A DNA stretch of 64,000 nucleotides from Flectobacillus roseus (lineage in GTDB: Bacteria > Bacteroidota > Bacteroidia > Cytophagales > Spirosomataceae), in NCBI RefSeq assembly GCF_030056665.1, contig NZ_JASHIG010000021.1; one strand, 5' to 3'. Positions 44,957-54,418 of the stretch are shown here, piece after piece. The notes beneath the pieces were generated by a model, which did not search any database, was not told the origin of the DNA, and saw only the letters and a list, made by a program, of their open reading frames with translations. Made by a program: the position numbers and the translations under genes. Positions within the stretch are counted from its first letter, which is position 1. Every line of letters begins with the position of its first letter.

Positions 44957-46210
44957 GTCAGAGTGGTACTTCCAAAAGAACAAGGATTGAGACTTCAATA
45001 TTAAAACTTTTAATATCAGAAGGTTTCATTGTCAGAGTGGTACTTCCAAAAGAACAAGGATTGAGACAAATAATCATTAGCTGACATAAAAGTATCTTAG
45101 ACTCAGGGTCAGAGTGGTACTTCCAAAAGAACAAGGATTGAGACCGGTCTGCATTGGCTAATAGAATGTTAACAATCATAGTCAGAGTGGTACTTCCAAA
45201 AGAACAAGGATTGAGACAACTAGAACTTTCCTTTTTACGACGATTGTAGTCATCATGTCAGAGTGGTACTTCCAAAAGAACAAGGATTGAGACCACCAGA
45301 GTAAGATTGTCCGAATCTAAATTCTCCCGCCAAACGTCAGAGTGGTACTTCCAAAAGAACAAGGATTGAGACAATAATTGCATAGCATAGTCTAATCCTC
45401 TAACAAAACCAGGTCAGAGTGGTACTTCCAAAAGAACAAGGATTGAGACAATTACCTAAAACTCTTTGCAAGGTTTTGTTATTCAAAGAAGTCAGAGTGG
45501 TACTTCCAAAAGAACAAGGATTGAGACTTAATAATGTATTGTAGTTCTTTAGCTACATCTTGAGCTATTGTCAGAGTGGTACTTCCAAAAGAACAAGGAT
45601 TGAGACATACAGTCTTTTCAGCCATTTCAAGGCTTTCCTTCCTGAAGGGTCAGAGTGGTACTTCCAAAAGAACAAGGATTGAGACCTCCATTAAGTTCTC
45701 TAGTTACAAATTCTTTGAGAACTATAGTCAGAGTGGTACTTCCAAAAGAACAAGGATTGAGACTTTAAATGCAAATCTTTTCATTAGAATACAATTGTCA
45801 GAGTGGTACTTCCAAAAGAACAAGGATTGAGACATTTTCATTTCTAATGTTTTTTCTTCTTCAGCACTTAGATGTCAGAGTGGTACTTCCAAAAGAACAA
45901 GGATTGAGACCTTCTCTGATCATTTCTCTTTGATCATTTGTCAGAGGAAAGTCAGAGTGGTACTTCCAAAAGAACAAGGATTGAGACTCTTTAATAATGT
46001 TCATTTTAATAGTTGTTTATTGTTTGTCAGAGTGGTACTTCCAAAAGAACAAGGATTGAGACAATACTTAATTTGTTTTTTAGCATTTTCTTGGTGTTTT
46101 GTCAGAGTGGTACTTCCAAAAGAACAAGGATTGAGACCCTTTTGAAGAAGTCCTTTATTTTCAATCATGTGTAGTCAGAGTGGTACTTCCAAAAGAACAA
46201 CGATTGAGTA
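44957..46210 (+). CRISPR. CRISPR array 1: 17 repeats of 37 nt, 16 spacers
   Basis: Repeats begin GTCAGAGTGGTACTTCC and end GGATTGAGAC. Starts are at 44957, 45031, 45108, 45181, 45257, 45336, 45413, 45491, 45570, 45649, 45727, 45797, 45874, 45951, 46026, 46101 and 46174. Spacers are 33-42 nt. Only the last repeat is degenerate (ACGATTGAGTA at its end), placing the leader on the left. The 3' handle ATTGAGAC resembles the ATTGAAAC tag of type III systems. By eye no spacer matches the prophage in this window. Confidence 0.95.
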
Positions 46211-46344
46211 TTGTATAACCAGCCGAAAAATCAGAATTCTTGAAAGAGTTTTATTTTCTGCTGGTTATTTTCTACATTTGGGTAAATAGTAAACCTAGTA
46301 ATTACCCAGAACCTTGATTGACGAAACTTTAATATAAATGCAGC

Positions 46345-46386
46345 AGCCTAACTAAGCGTATATTACACTTAGCGAGGCTTTTTTTG
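46345..46386 (+). terminator. terminator between array 1 and cas6
   Basis: AGCCT with AGGCT, plus an inner AAGCG/CTTAG-type pairing, followed by seven T residues. It would end the array-1 transcript just before the Cas6b-like gene. Confidence 0.65.
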
Positions 46387-46390
46387 TTTT

Positions 46391-47047
46391 ATGACCTTGC
46401 AGATTCTAACCGCCCATTATACACCAAGTATAGAAGCCCTTGAGCTACCTGCTTTTCGTGGAGCTGTGATAAAAACCTTTGGAAAAGAGCACCAACTATT
46501 CCATAATCACCAAAACGAAAGCGTATTTTCATACCAATATCCACAAGTACAATACAAGCGTATTGCGCAAGAGCCTGTATTGGTTTGCGTGAACATTCCT
46601 AGAGAAAATACTCAGCTACTTTTTACGCATCCGCATATATCCTTAGTATTAAAAGAAAAGACAATACATTTATCCTTACAGCAAATCAAGCTTGTTGAAC
46701 ATATACTTGGTTTCGGAAAAGTGCAATCATATCGCATTAATAACTGGATAGCACTTAATGAAAACAACTATAAAAAGTATCAAGAATTAGAGGATGAGTT
46801 AAGCAGAATAGGGTTTTTGGAATCGATACTCAAAGGAAATATAATTTCATTTGCCAAAGGTATTGGCTGGGAAGTAGACAAAACACTTCAACTTCGTATC
46901 GACGAAATAAAGAAAATAAAATTAGTCCCATATAAAAGTCAGCGCCTCACGGCATTCGACCTAACCTTCCGCACCAACGCCCAATTGCCAGAGTATATAG
47001 GCTTGGGTAAGGGAGTTAGTTTGGGGTTTGGGATGATAAAATCTTAA
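46391..47047 (+). CDS. cas6: Cas6b-like CRISPR RNA endonuclease
   Basis: 218 residues. An N-terminal beta-rich half (LPAFRGAVIKTF) and a C-terminal ferredoxin-like half ending in a glycine-rich loop (YIGLGKGVSLGFG), the mark of RAMP-type Cas6 proteins. The short length and ending match the Cas6b group seen with Bacteroidota arrays. It directly follows array 1 and so is the likely processing enzyme for its 37-nt repeats. The catalytic His is not certain; His38 and His40 near the N terminus are candidates. Confidence 0.75.
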   Translation: MTLQILTAHYTPSIEALELPAFRGAVIKTFGKEHQLFHNHQNESVFSYQYPQVQYKRIAQEPVLVCVNIPRENTQLLFTHPHISLVLKEKTIHLSLQQIKLVEHILGFGKVQSYRINNWIALNENNYKKYQELEDELSRIGFLESILKGNIISFAKGIGWEVDKTLQLRIDEIKKIKLVPYKSQRLTAFDLTFRTNAQLPEYIGLGKGVSLGFGMIKS

Positions 47048-47070
47048 ACAGCATAAAAGCCATTTATACT

Positions 47071-48033
47071 ATGCAAAGCATAACCTTTACTTGCGAAGTA
47101 ATTACGCCAATGTTTCTGGCAGGAGCTGACGGCACGACTCCTGAACTCCGCCCTGCATCAATCAAAGGAGCATTACGCTTTTGGTGGAGAGCAATGAATG
47201 GGCATTTGGTAGAAAAAGATGGAAATTTAAAACCATTAAAAGATAGAGAAGCTGAAATTTTTGGCGGAAGTGGAGAAGGACAAGGACGGAGTAGGATTTT
47301 GATCAGAGTTATTCCCAGTAGAGTTCATATTAATAAGCTTGGAAGAATAGACTCAAAGATAAAATACCTTGTCTATGGAGCAGATGAAAGAAGTTTTATA
47401 GATGTTGGCAGTACATTTACAATAAGAATTACTGTAAATGAGAGGAATATTGAAAAAGCAAATGCATTATTAAGAGAAATAAAAATAGCATTTTCAGCAC
47501 TCGTTTATTTTGGCGGGATAGGCGCTAAGAGTAGAAATGGATTTGGCTCATTTACATCTACAAATATTCTCCCATTTGATGAAATTAAAAATATTATTGA
47601 AGAAATAACAGAAGACTATCTAAACATTCCATATACTTCTTTTAACAATACTTGTCAACTTTATTTACTTAGTAAAGATAACATTGATTCATGGGAAGGT
47701 GCTATTGAGGCATTATCTGACCTATACAAGAATTATGGGAAAAGTGCTGTTCCTAAGAATAAAAGGATTCATATAGGTGCTCCTTATAAAAATCAATCAC
47801 CTCCAGAAAGACATAGTAAGCTATTTTTAATGTCAGTTTTTAAAAAATCAAATTATTTAAAATGTGTAATTACATACTTGCCGTACAATTATTTAAATGA
47901 TTATACCGAGCTTGATAAAATTCATATCGACAATGCAAGAGATAGTTGGGAGGACGCTACATCTACATTTAAGAAAGCTATTTACGAAGCTAAAAAAAAG
48001 GGAAATTATTTAACTGATACGTTATTAAAATAG
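47071..48033 (+). CDS. cmr1: Cmr1, type III-B RAMP subunit
   Basis: 320 residues. The N-terminal TPMFLAGADGTTPELRPASIKGALRFWWRA motif is shown here as two parts: TPMFLAGADGTTPELR and the following RPASIKGALRFWW, which is diagnostic of Cmr1. A Gly-rich loop GGIGAKSRNGFGSF lies near residues 152-165. Cmr1 binds the 3' end of the crRNA-target duplex in the Cmr effector complex. Confidence 0.9.
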   Translation: MQSITFTCEVITPMFLAGADGTTPELRPASIKGALRFWWRAMNGHLVEKDGNLKPLKDREAEIFGGSGEGQGRSRILIRVIPSRVHINKLGRIDSKIKYLVYGADERSFIDVGSTFTIRITVNERNIEKANALLREIKIAFSALVYFGGIGAKSRNGFGSFTSTNILPFDEIKNIIEEITEDYLNIPYTSFNNTCQLYLLSKDNIDSWEGAIEALSDLYKNYGKSAVPKNKRIHIGAPYKNQSPPERHSKLFLMSVFKKSNYLKCVITYLPYNYLNDYTELDKIHIDNARDSWEDATSTFKKAIYEAKKKGNYLTDTLLK

Positions 48034-48039
48034 CAAAAA

Positions 48040-49746
48040 ATGCAGACTTACCTATTTATATTCACGATCGGCCCAGTACAGTCTTTTATTGCTCAGGCAC
48101 GTAAGACACAAGATTTGTATGCAGGGAGTCAATTGCTATCTGACTTAATTGGATTTGCAATGGCTAAAACTCGAGAATCGGGCGAAATTATATTTCCGTT
48201 TTCAGATGCAAAATCGAAACCAAACAGATTTGTAGCTAAAATTACTTGTCAAGATGTTAAGACATTCGGTAATAATTTACAAAGCATGGTAAGAGAAGAA
48301 CTCAAAAGAATAGCAAGTGATGCTTTGGGAAAATGGTTTGATATAGCAAGTTATCAGATAGAAGATTTCTTAGAAACGTACTGGGCAGCAATTATCTATG
48401 ACGAAAGTAAGGAGTATCATAAACAGTATAAAGAGCTTGAAACGACACTCGGAGGAGTAAAAAACTACAGAGTTTTCAAACAGCTTTCAGTGCCTGAACA
48501 AGGTCGTAAATGTTCGGTCAATGGGTTCTATAACGCTCTCTTCTATAGAAAACAGGATAAAGAAGTAAATCAAAGCTTTGATGTTTTACGGGAAAAAAAG
48601 TATCTCAGTAATAACACTATTATTGTTGATAATGAAAGTATGGTTGGACTTGGGATAATTCAAAAAGGTGAGGGAATCTGTGGTTTAACCCTACTAAAAA
48701 GAAGATATAAAGAAAGTTTAACCACATTTCCTTCAACTGCCAACATAGCACTGCTACATATACTTAATAATCAAGCTATTAAAGACAGTGGAGCGCTTAC
48801 ACCTTTACTAAATTGTGATGGTGCAAGTGAGAGTACAATTGATAACTTTAACGGACAATTATTGTTCAGTGAAAATATTAATAAGGAGTACTTTAAAAAG
48901 CAAGAGATTAAATGTAATGAAGATAAATTTAGCGATTGTTTTAAGAATTTTGAAAAAGTAGTTAAACAAGAGAATTTGAAGTTTCTTAAATATTATGCTG
49001 TGATTGTATTTGATGCGGACGATATGGGAAAAAAGCTGTCTGCTTGCGATTCAATTGAAAAGCACAAAGAGTTATCACTAAAGTTATCTGAATATGCAGA
49101 ATGGGCAAGGGAATATGTTAATAAGGGAAGAGGAAAAACAATTTATGCAGGTGGTGATGACTTTATGGGATTACTTAATTTGAAAACTTTATTTGAATCA
49201 ATTGAAGAGTTAAGAAAAAAATTTGGAGAACAATTTCAGGTAGAACAACTAACCTTTTCAGCAGGAATAGCTATTGCGCATTACAAAGCACCGCTTGGAG
49301 AAGTTCTAAGCTATGCCCGTAAAATGGAGCATATTGCTAAAGAACAAGATGGGAAAAACGCATTTGGTATTACTTTAATAAAACATTCAGGAGAAACACA
49401 TGAAACGGTTTTACCTTGGACGAGCACCATCCACGAAGACAAATGGTATCCATCTATGCTGAAACTTATTCAAGAAAGTTTGAAAGATAAGATTAGTCCT
49501 AGTTTTATCAAAGTACTTGATGAAGAGATTCGAGTTTGGGATAATAAATCATCTGACTTTGCTGAAATAACTTCACATGAAATAGCAAGGCTTTTATCAA
49601 GAGCCAATAAGTTTGCCGATAATACGCTCCTAGAAAAGATCTCTCAGGATATTGTCTTACTTTATAATGAATCAAATTTTAAAGATAATACTACCTATTT
49701 TACCAATGCTTTAAACATTGCAGACTTTATTAATAGAAAATTCTAA
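48040..49746 (+). CDS. cmr2: Cas10/Cmr2 without HD domain
   Basis: 568 residues, short for Cmr2. The first residues already are the GPVQSFIAQARKTQDL motif, so the N-terminal HD nuclease domain of longer Cas10 proteins is missing. The Palm domain is intact: VIVFDADD (Asp325-Asp328) supplies metal ligands and AGGDD (Gly371-Asp374) is the cyclase motif that makes cyclic oligoadenylates on target RNA binding. Interference is therefore expected to run through the second messenger and the CARF nuclease two genes away. Confidence 0.9.
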   Translation: MQTYLFIFTIGPVQSFIAQARKTQDLYAGSQLLSDLIGFAMAKTRESGEIIFPFSDAKSKPNRFVAKITCQDVKTFGNNLQSMVREELKRIASDALGKWFDIASYQIEDFLETYWAAIIYDESKEYHKQYKELETTLGGVKNYRVFKQLSVPEQGRKCSVNGFYNALFYRKQDKEVNQSFDVLREKKYLSNNTIIVDNESMVGLGIIQKGEGICGLTLLKRRYKESLTTFPSTANIALLHILNNQAIKDSGALTPLLNCDGASESTIDNFNGQLLFSENINKEYFKKQEIKCNEDKFSDCFKNFEKVVKQENLKFLKYYAVIVFDADDMGKKLSACDSIEKHKELSLKLSEYAEWAREYVNKGRGKTIYAGGDDFMGLLNLKTLFESIEELRKKFGEQFQVEQLTFSAGIAIAHYKAPLGEVLSYARKMEHIAKEQDGKNAFGITLIKHSGETHETVLPWTSTIHEDKWYPSMLKLIQESLKDKISPSFIKVLDEEIRVWDNKSSDFAEITSHEIARLLSRANKFADNTLLEKISQDIVLLYNESNFKDNTTYFTNALNIADFINRKF

Positions 49747-49748
49747 CT

Positions 49749-50843
49749 ATGCAAACAATTCATATACAAGCATCTGATAATCTTTTCTTTAGAGATGCAA
49801 AGCCTTTTGAACTATCAGAAGAGTCATGGGCGAGTAGTTTGTTTCCAAATATATCACCAGGCACTTTTCTAGGTGCTATTAGAACAGCATTTGGTGCACA
49901 GAATAATTTAGATGTTACAAAAATTAAGGATAGCACATTGACCGCTACTATTAAAAGTTTTGGTATCACGGTCGGAAATGATTTATCTGATGACATATAT
50001 CCAACGTTTTCTATGCCTTGTGACTTGGTTGGAAATGGAGGAAAAACAAAAGGTTTGCAAATAGTTGATAATACATTTTCAAGTAATCCTTTTAAAAAGG
50101 TATTACTTAATAACCAATCTGAGAAAACCGAAGATTTAGATACATTTAGAATGTCTTTAGAAGATTTTCAGGCATACTTAAATGGAACAAAAGTATTTTC
50201 TTATGATAAAAATAACTCGCTATATAACTTAAATGATTTTTGTATAATTGAGCCTAAAATAGGTATTGGTAGAGATAAATCAAGAAATGTAACAAAAGAA
50301 AGTGCTCTATATAGAGTTGGAATGAATAGAATGGAGGGGAAAAAAGGTAAACTACATTTTTTTGCTACATTGAACAACATCGTTTTGGAAAAAGATGGCA
50401 TATTAAAGCTGGGAGGCGAAAATAAAACAGCTCTTTACCAAGAAGGGACTTTAATAGATGTTGATTTTCCAATATTTGATGAAACTACGTTTGTCTTTAA
50501 ACTCTATCTTTTCACTCCAGCTATTTTTCAGAACGGTTCAATTCCTGACTTCATTAATCCTCAATCTTATGAAGGAAAAATAAATGGCGTAGAAGTAGAG
50601 CTTTTAACTTCTGCTATTGGTCGTTTTGTATCTTACGGAGGTTTTGATTTATATAATAATTCCCCGAAAGTTTTGTATAAAGCTGTGCCTTCTGGAAGTG
50701 TTTACTATTTTGCTCTAAAGAATAAAAATCAGCCTCAAAAACAAATAGAACAGTTAATACACTTTTTTAATTCCGAGAAAAATTCTATTAGTACTGAGAG
50801 GAAAAATGAAGGTTTTGGAATCGTTTACGTAGCAAACATTTAG
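49749..50843 (+). CDS. cmr3: Cmr3, type III-B RAMP subunit
   Basis: 364 residues. The N-terminal DNLFFRDAKPFE and SPGTFLGAIRTAFG motifs are typical of Cmr3, which holds the crRNA 5' tag next to Cas10. It starts 2 bp after cas10, in the same operon. Confidence 0.9.
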   Translation: MQTIHIQASDNLFFRDAKPFELSEESWASSLFPNISPGTFLGAIRTAFGAQNNLDVTKIKDSTLTATIKSFGITVGNDLSDDIYPTFSMPCDLVGNGGKTKGLQIVDNTFSSNPFKKVLLNNQSEKTEDLDTFRMSLEDFQAYLNGTKVFSYDKNNSLYNLNDFCIIEPKIGIGRDKSRNVTKESALYRVGMNRMEGKKGKLHFFATLNNIVLEKDGILKLGGENKTALYQEGTLIDVDFPIFDETTFVFKLYLFTPAIFQNGSIPDFINPQSYEGKINGVEVELLTSAIGRFVSYGGFDLYNNSPKVLYKAVPSGSVYYFALKNKNQPQKQIEQLIHFFNSEKNSISTERKNEGFGIVYVANI

Positions 50844-50850
50844 AATAGAG

Positions 50851-52167
50851 ATGAACAGAACAATTATAGTCACAGTAGGAACGTCTCTTTGTGAAAGAAA
50901 TGAGATAAATACAACAGGGCTTAAAGGATATTTGTATAATGAAACCCACAAGTCTTTAAAGAAGCAGCATTTAACTCGTTGTAAAAAAGACCTTTTACAT
51001 TTACTTGAAAATAAACAGGATAACACCATTTGTGCAGAACTTCAAAGTATTGCCAAAATTAGAGAAAGTAATGTTGATATTGAGGTTTATCTCATTTGTA
51101 CAGATACAATACTATCTCCTTTATGTGCCGAATTTATTGCTAAAAGACTGATAAATAATGGCATTTCTGTGAAGTTTGAGTGTAATAACCGTCATATTAT
51201 TGAAGGTCTTATTGTTGATGGAATAAATGCTTCTACAACTTTTGAAGAAACAGGATTTCCTAATTTAATTCAGACAATAAAGGATATAGAGAAACATGCA
51301 AATGAGGAAACTCGTCCTATTCTTAATATTTCAGGAGGGTATAAAGCTTTGATTCCTGTGATGACAATTATGGGACAACTATATGACATGGAAATTAATT
51401 ACATGTACGAGGATGCCGAGGAACTTATCAAAATTAATAGTTTACCTATCAATTTTGATTGGGATAAAGGTGAGTTTTATTTGGAATATATAAAAGCAGA
51501 AGGCTTAAAAACAATCGTCAATAATCAAGTGGAATTAGATTATTTGAGAAGTGTAGGTATTATTAAAAAAAATCAGTTTAAGCTATCTATATTAGGCGAA
51601 CTTTTTAGAGAATACTTAGAAAATCTTGATAAGGGCAAAAAAAGTACAGTGGGAAGGTTAATAGAACTTAAAGTATATCAATACTTTATCCAAAACTATT
51701 ATTCGGATTATGCAATAATACAACAAGGTAAAGCCTTTTTTTGGAGCAAAAACGATAGAAGCCAATTTTATGAAGTAACGCAATTTGATAACGATGGCGC
51801 AAAAGAACACAAAATAGATATTGATATTTGGCTAAAAGATAATGCTAATAATGAAATATGGTGTGAAGTTAAGTCATTTTCCGAAAGAGGTATGTACAAA
51901 GCTAACAAGCAAATAGCTACCATATTAGATTTTATCAAGTGTACACAATATACTTTACTTAAAGAATTTAGGTTAATTGTTTATAAACTCCCTAAAACAA
52001 GTATCACGAAGTACAGCCAAAAACTAAATGAAATTAAAAGGCTTTTTCAAAACAGTGAAATTCAATTTAATTTATTTGTAATAGAGCTTTCCGAAGATAA
52101 AAAAGGGCAAATAGACACTAAAAAGCTATTTGAAAGCAGTCTTACAATTACTCCATTTGAGCTATAA
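50851..52167 (+). CDS. CARF - winged helix - PD-(D/E)XK effector nuclease
   Basis: 438 residues. N-terminal CARF domain (about 1-190) with the opening strand TIIVTVGTSLCERN and the second ligand loop NISGGYKA (159-166), similar to the APE2256/Csm6-type CARF family. A short helical, winged-helix-like linker (about 225-265) joins a C-terminal restriction-type nuclease domain with IDID (Asp323/Asp325) and EVK (Glu339/Lys341). It should be activated by cyclic oligoadenylate from Cas10 and cleave nucleic acid. The C-terminal fold sets it apart from the HEPN RNases Csm6 and Csx1; Card1/Can2 have the same idea but a different layout. Inserted between cmr3 and cmr4. Confidence 0.85.
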   Translation: MNRTIIVTVGTSLCERNEINTTGLKGYLYNETHKSLKKQHLTRCKKDLLHLLENKQDNTICAELQSIAKIRESNVDIEVYLICTDTILSPLCAEFIAKRLINNGISVKFECNNRHIIEGLIVDGINASTTFEETGFPNLIQTIKDIEKHANEETRPILNISGGYKALIPVMTIMGQLYDMEINYMYEDAEELIKINSLPINFDWDKGEFYLEYIKAEGLKTIVNNQVELDYLRSVGIIKKNQFKLSILGELFREYLENLDKGKKSTVGRLIELKVYQYFIQNYYSDYAIIQQGKAFFWSKNDRSQFYEVTQFDNDGAKEHKIDIDIWLKDNANNEIWCEVKSFSERGMYKANKQIATILDFIKCTQYTLLKEFRLIVYKLPKTSITKYSQKLNEIKRLFQNSEIQFNLFVIELSEDKKGQIDTKKLFESSLTITPFEL

Positions 52168-52179
52168 AATTATTCAATT

Positions 52180-53115
52180 ATGTACAAAACATCTGAACCC
52201 CTATTTCTTTTTTGTGAAACACCACTCCATGCTGGTAGTGGTAACGATTTAGGAATTATTGATATGCCCATCCAACGTGAACGCCATACAGGTTTTCCTA
52301 AAATAGAAAGTTCAAGCTTAAAAGGAAGTTTAAGAGAAGCTTTTGAAAGAAAAGCTACTACCCCAGATGCTCAAGAACAAATCCATCGTGTATTTGGCTT
52401 TGACTATGCGAGTGCCGATAAATCTTTAACCACAGGAAACGGTGCTTTTGCTAACAAAAAAGACCAAGATTTTTCGGGCTGTATTGCATTTACTGATGCC
52501 AGAATTTTACTTTTTCCAGTAAAATCTCATACGGGTGTTTTTGCATGGATTACCTGTCCAAGAGTTGTTAGTCGCTTTATTTCCGAAATGATAGAGTATT
52601 GTAAATTATCTGATAATGAATTAGCAACACTTCAAGCTAATACAACCGGCTCAGACTCAAAAGTATATAAGAATGGCTCAGTTGGTTTAGAAGAATATAT
52701 TTTTGAAGGAATAACAAAAGAACAAAAGGTTACAGACTTTGGCACATGGATTGCGAAGAAGCTTTTTCCTAATAATAATTATTGGTCGACTAAGCTTAAA
52801 ACCGATATTGTTGTTCTGCCTGATGACGATTTTGCCGATTTTGTACAACATTCGACAGAGGTTATAACGAGAACAAAAATAGATAACGAAACTGGAACGG
52901 TTTTGGACACTGCCCTATTTACGGAAGAATATCTTCCTGCTGAAAGTTTGATGTATTCAATTGTAATGTTTGCTCCAGAATTTAAGCTAAATGGTATGCC
53001 AGAAGATAAAGTACAGAAATTCTACACAGATATGCTCCCGGAAATTTTTCAAATTGGAGGTAATGCTACATTAGGTAAAGGAATTGTAAGAACTAAACCT
53101 AAAAAACAAGCATAA
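52180..53115 (+). CDS. cmr4: Cmr4, backbone subunit and target RNase
   Basis: 311 residues. The TPLHAGSGNDLGIIDMPIQRE region holds the conserved Asp28 that cuts target RNA at 6-nt intervals; shown in parts, ETPLHAGSG and IDMPIQRERH. SSSLKGSLREAF follows. Forms the filament of the Cmr complex. Confidence 0.9.
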   Translation: MYKTSEPLFLFCETPLHAGSGNDLGIIDMPIQRERHTGFPKIESSSLKGSLREAFERKATTPDAQEQIHRVFGFDYASADKSLTTGNGAFANKKDQDFSGCIAFTDARILLFPVKSHTGVFAWITCPRVVSRFISEMIEYCKLSDNELATLQANTTGSDSKVYKNGSVGLEEYIFEGITKEQKVTDFGTWIAKKLFPNNNYWSTKLKTDIVVLPDDDFADFVQHSTEVITRTKIDNETGTVLDTALFTEEYLPAESLMYSIVMFAPEFKLNGMPEDKVQKFYTDMLPEIFQIGGNATLGKGIVRTKPKKQA

Positions 53116-53119
53116 TACA

Positions 53120-53515
53120 ATGGCACAAGAAATAAAACGAAAAGCAATTGCTCAAGAAAGAGCGAAATTCGCTTGGGAATGTACTAAATCAGGAAAAGAA
53201 AATAATAGTGTTGCGGAAAAATATAAATCTCATGTCCGAGAATTTCCTATGTTGATTTTATCTAATGGTTTGATTAATGCTGTAGCATTTGTTTATGATA
53301 AAGGAGGCATAGGAAAAGGCGATGAATCTGGGGATAAAGGTTGGAAATTGATTTATACTCATTTAGAACAATGGCTTAAAGATGACTGCGGTATGAATCT
53401 GATACAAACTGATGGTTTGATTCAGGAATTATTAAAATGTGAAACTGATAGACTTCGTATAATAACTAATGAAACGATTTCACTTTTCACTTGGCTAAAA
53501 CGGTTTGTTTCATAA
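53120..53515 (+). CDS. cmr5: Cmr5, small subunit
   Basis: 131 residues, helical, beginning 4 bp after cmr4. Length, composition and place between cmr4 and cmr6 are those of Cmr5, the small subunit lining the target RNA. Confidence 0.85.
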   Translation: MAQEIKRKAIAQERAKFAWECTKSGKENNSVAEKYKSHVREFPMLILSNGLINAVAFVYDKGGIGKGDESGDKGWKLIYTHLEQWLKDDCGMNLIQTDGLIQELLKCETDRLRIITNETISLFTWLKRFVS

Positions 53516-53517
53516 AT

Positions 53518-54414
53518 ATGGAAAATTTCAACTTATTGCTCAATAAAGATGAGCAGATTCTAGATAAGGAAACTTTAGAGCTTACTCCACTATCACTAAA
53601 AGATAAAGGCAAAAAAGAGGTCGGTAGAAAAGAACAATTGGAAACATTCAGCCATTGGGATAAAATTGACTGGTCTGCTTTAAAAGTCCGTCAGATTAAC
53701 CATGCCAAACTACTGTGTCCTGTTACAAGCGTACCTTTAGAACTTTCGCCTGATTATAGATTAATAGTTGGTTTGGGCAATCCTTCTATTTATGAAACAT
53801 CTATTACTTTGCATCATATTTACGGCTTTCCGTACATTCCTGCCAGTGCAATTAAAGGCGTTTTGCGAAACTATATAATCAATGAGTTTTTTCAACTCAA
53901 TGCTAACGAATTAGCAAAAGTTAAAAAGGAAGATATTGGTCAAGCAAAAGAGCAAAAAGCACTTAAATCAAGTATAGATTTCTGTCATATATTTGGCTGC
54001 CCTGAAAACTCAGCCAAGAAAAACAAAGCAGGAAAACAGTTAGCATTTACTGGAGATATTATTTTCTTTGATAGTTTCCCTACACAAAAGCCTAACTTAG
54101 AAATGGATATAATGACGGTTCATTATCCAAAATATTATGGAGAAGGAGCACTTCCTCCAGCAGATTGGCAACAACCCAATCCCATACCATTTTTAACTCT
54201 TAAAAATAATCCTGTAAAGAATAGAATTAATAAATTCCAGTTTATAATAGGGTTAAGAAATGGAGCAGAAAATAGAGAAATTTCTATTGGTAATTATAAA
54301 GGAAAATTGGTAGATATTGCGACATCTTTACTCTTTCAAGCCCTCACCAACCACGGCATCGGTGCAAAAAACTCCGTAGGTTACGGATATTTCAGTGGAG
54401 TAAATAAAATCTAA
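53518..54414 (+). CDS. cmr6: Cmr6, terminal RAMP subunit
   Basis: 298 residues from the ATG at 53518, 2 bp after the cmr5 stop; an upstream in-frame ATG at 53491 lies inside cmr5. FPYIPASAIKGVLRNYI and the C-terminal GIGAKNSVGYGYF loop are typical of Cmr6, which caps the crRNA 3' end of the complex. Confidence 0.88.
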   Translation: MENFNLLLNKDEQILDKETLELTPLSLKDKGKKEVGRKEQLETFSHWDKIDWSALKVRQINHAKLLCPVTSVPLELSPDYRLIVGLGNPSIYETSITLHHIYGFPYIPASAIKGVLRNYIINEFFQLNANELAKVKKEDIGQAKEQKALKSSIDFCHIFGCPENSAKKNKAGKQLAFTGDIIFFDSFPTQKPNLEMDIMTVHYPKYYGEGALPPADWQQPNPIPFLTLKNNPVKNRINKFQFIIGLRNGAENREISIGNYKGKLVDIATSLLFQALTNHGIGAKNSVGYGYFSGVNKI

Positions 54415-54418
54415 CTCT

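Noticed and set aside
45576..46145. Open frames inside array 1
   Set aside because: They consist of translated repeats (VVLPKEQGLR) and spacers.
52211..52250. TCCATGCTGGT in cmr4 resembling the spacer-matched element at 42500
   Set aside because: Only 11 nt agree and they are explained by the conserved Cmr4 codons for PLHAGS.
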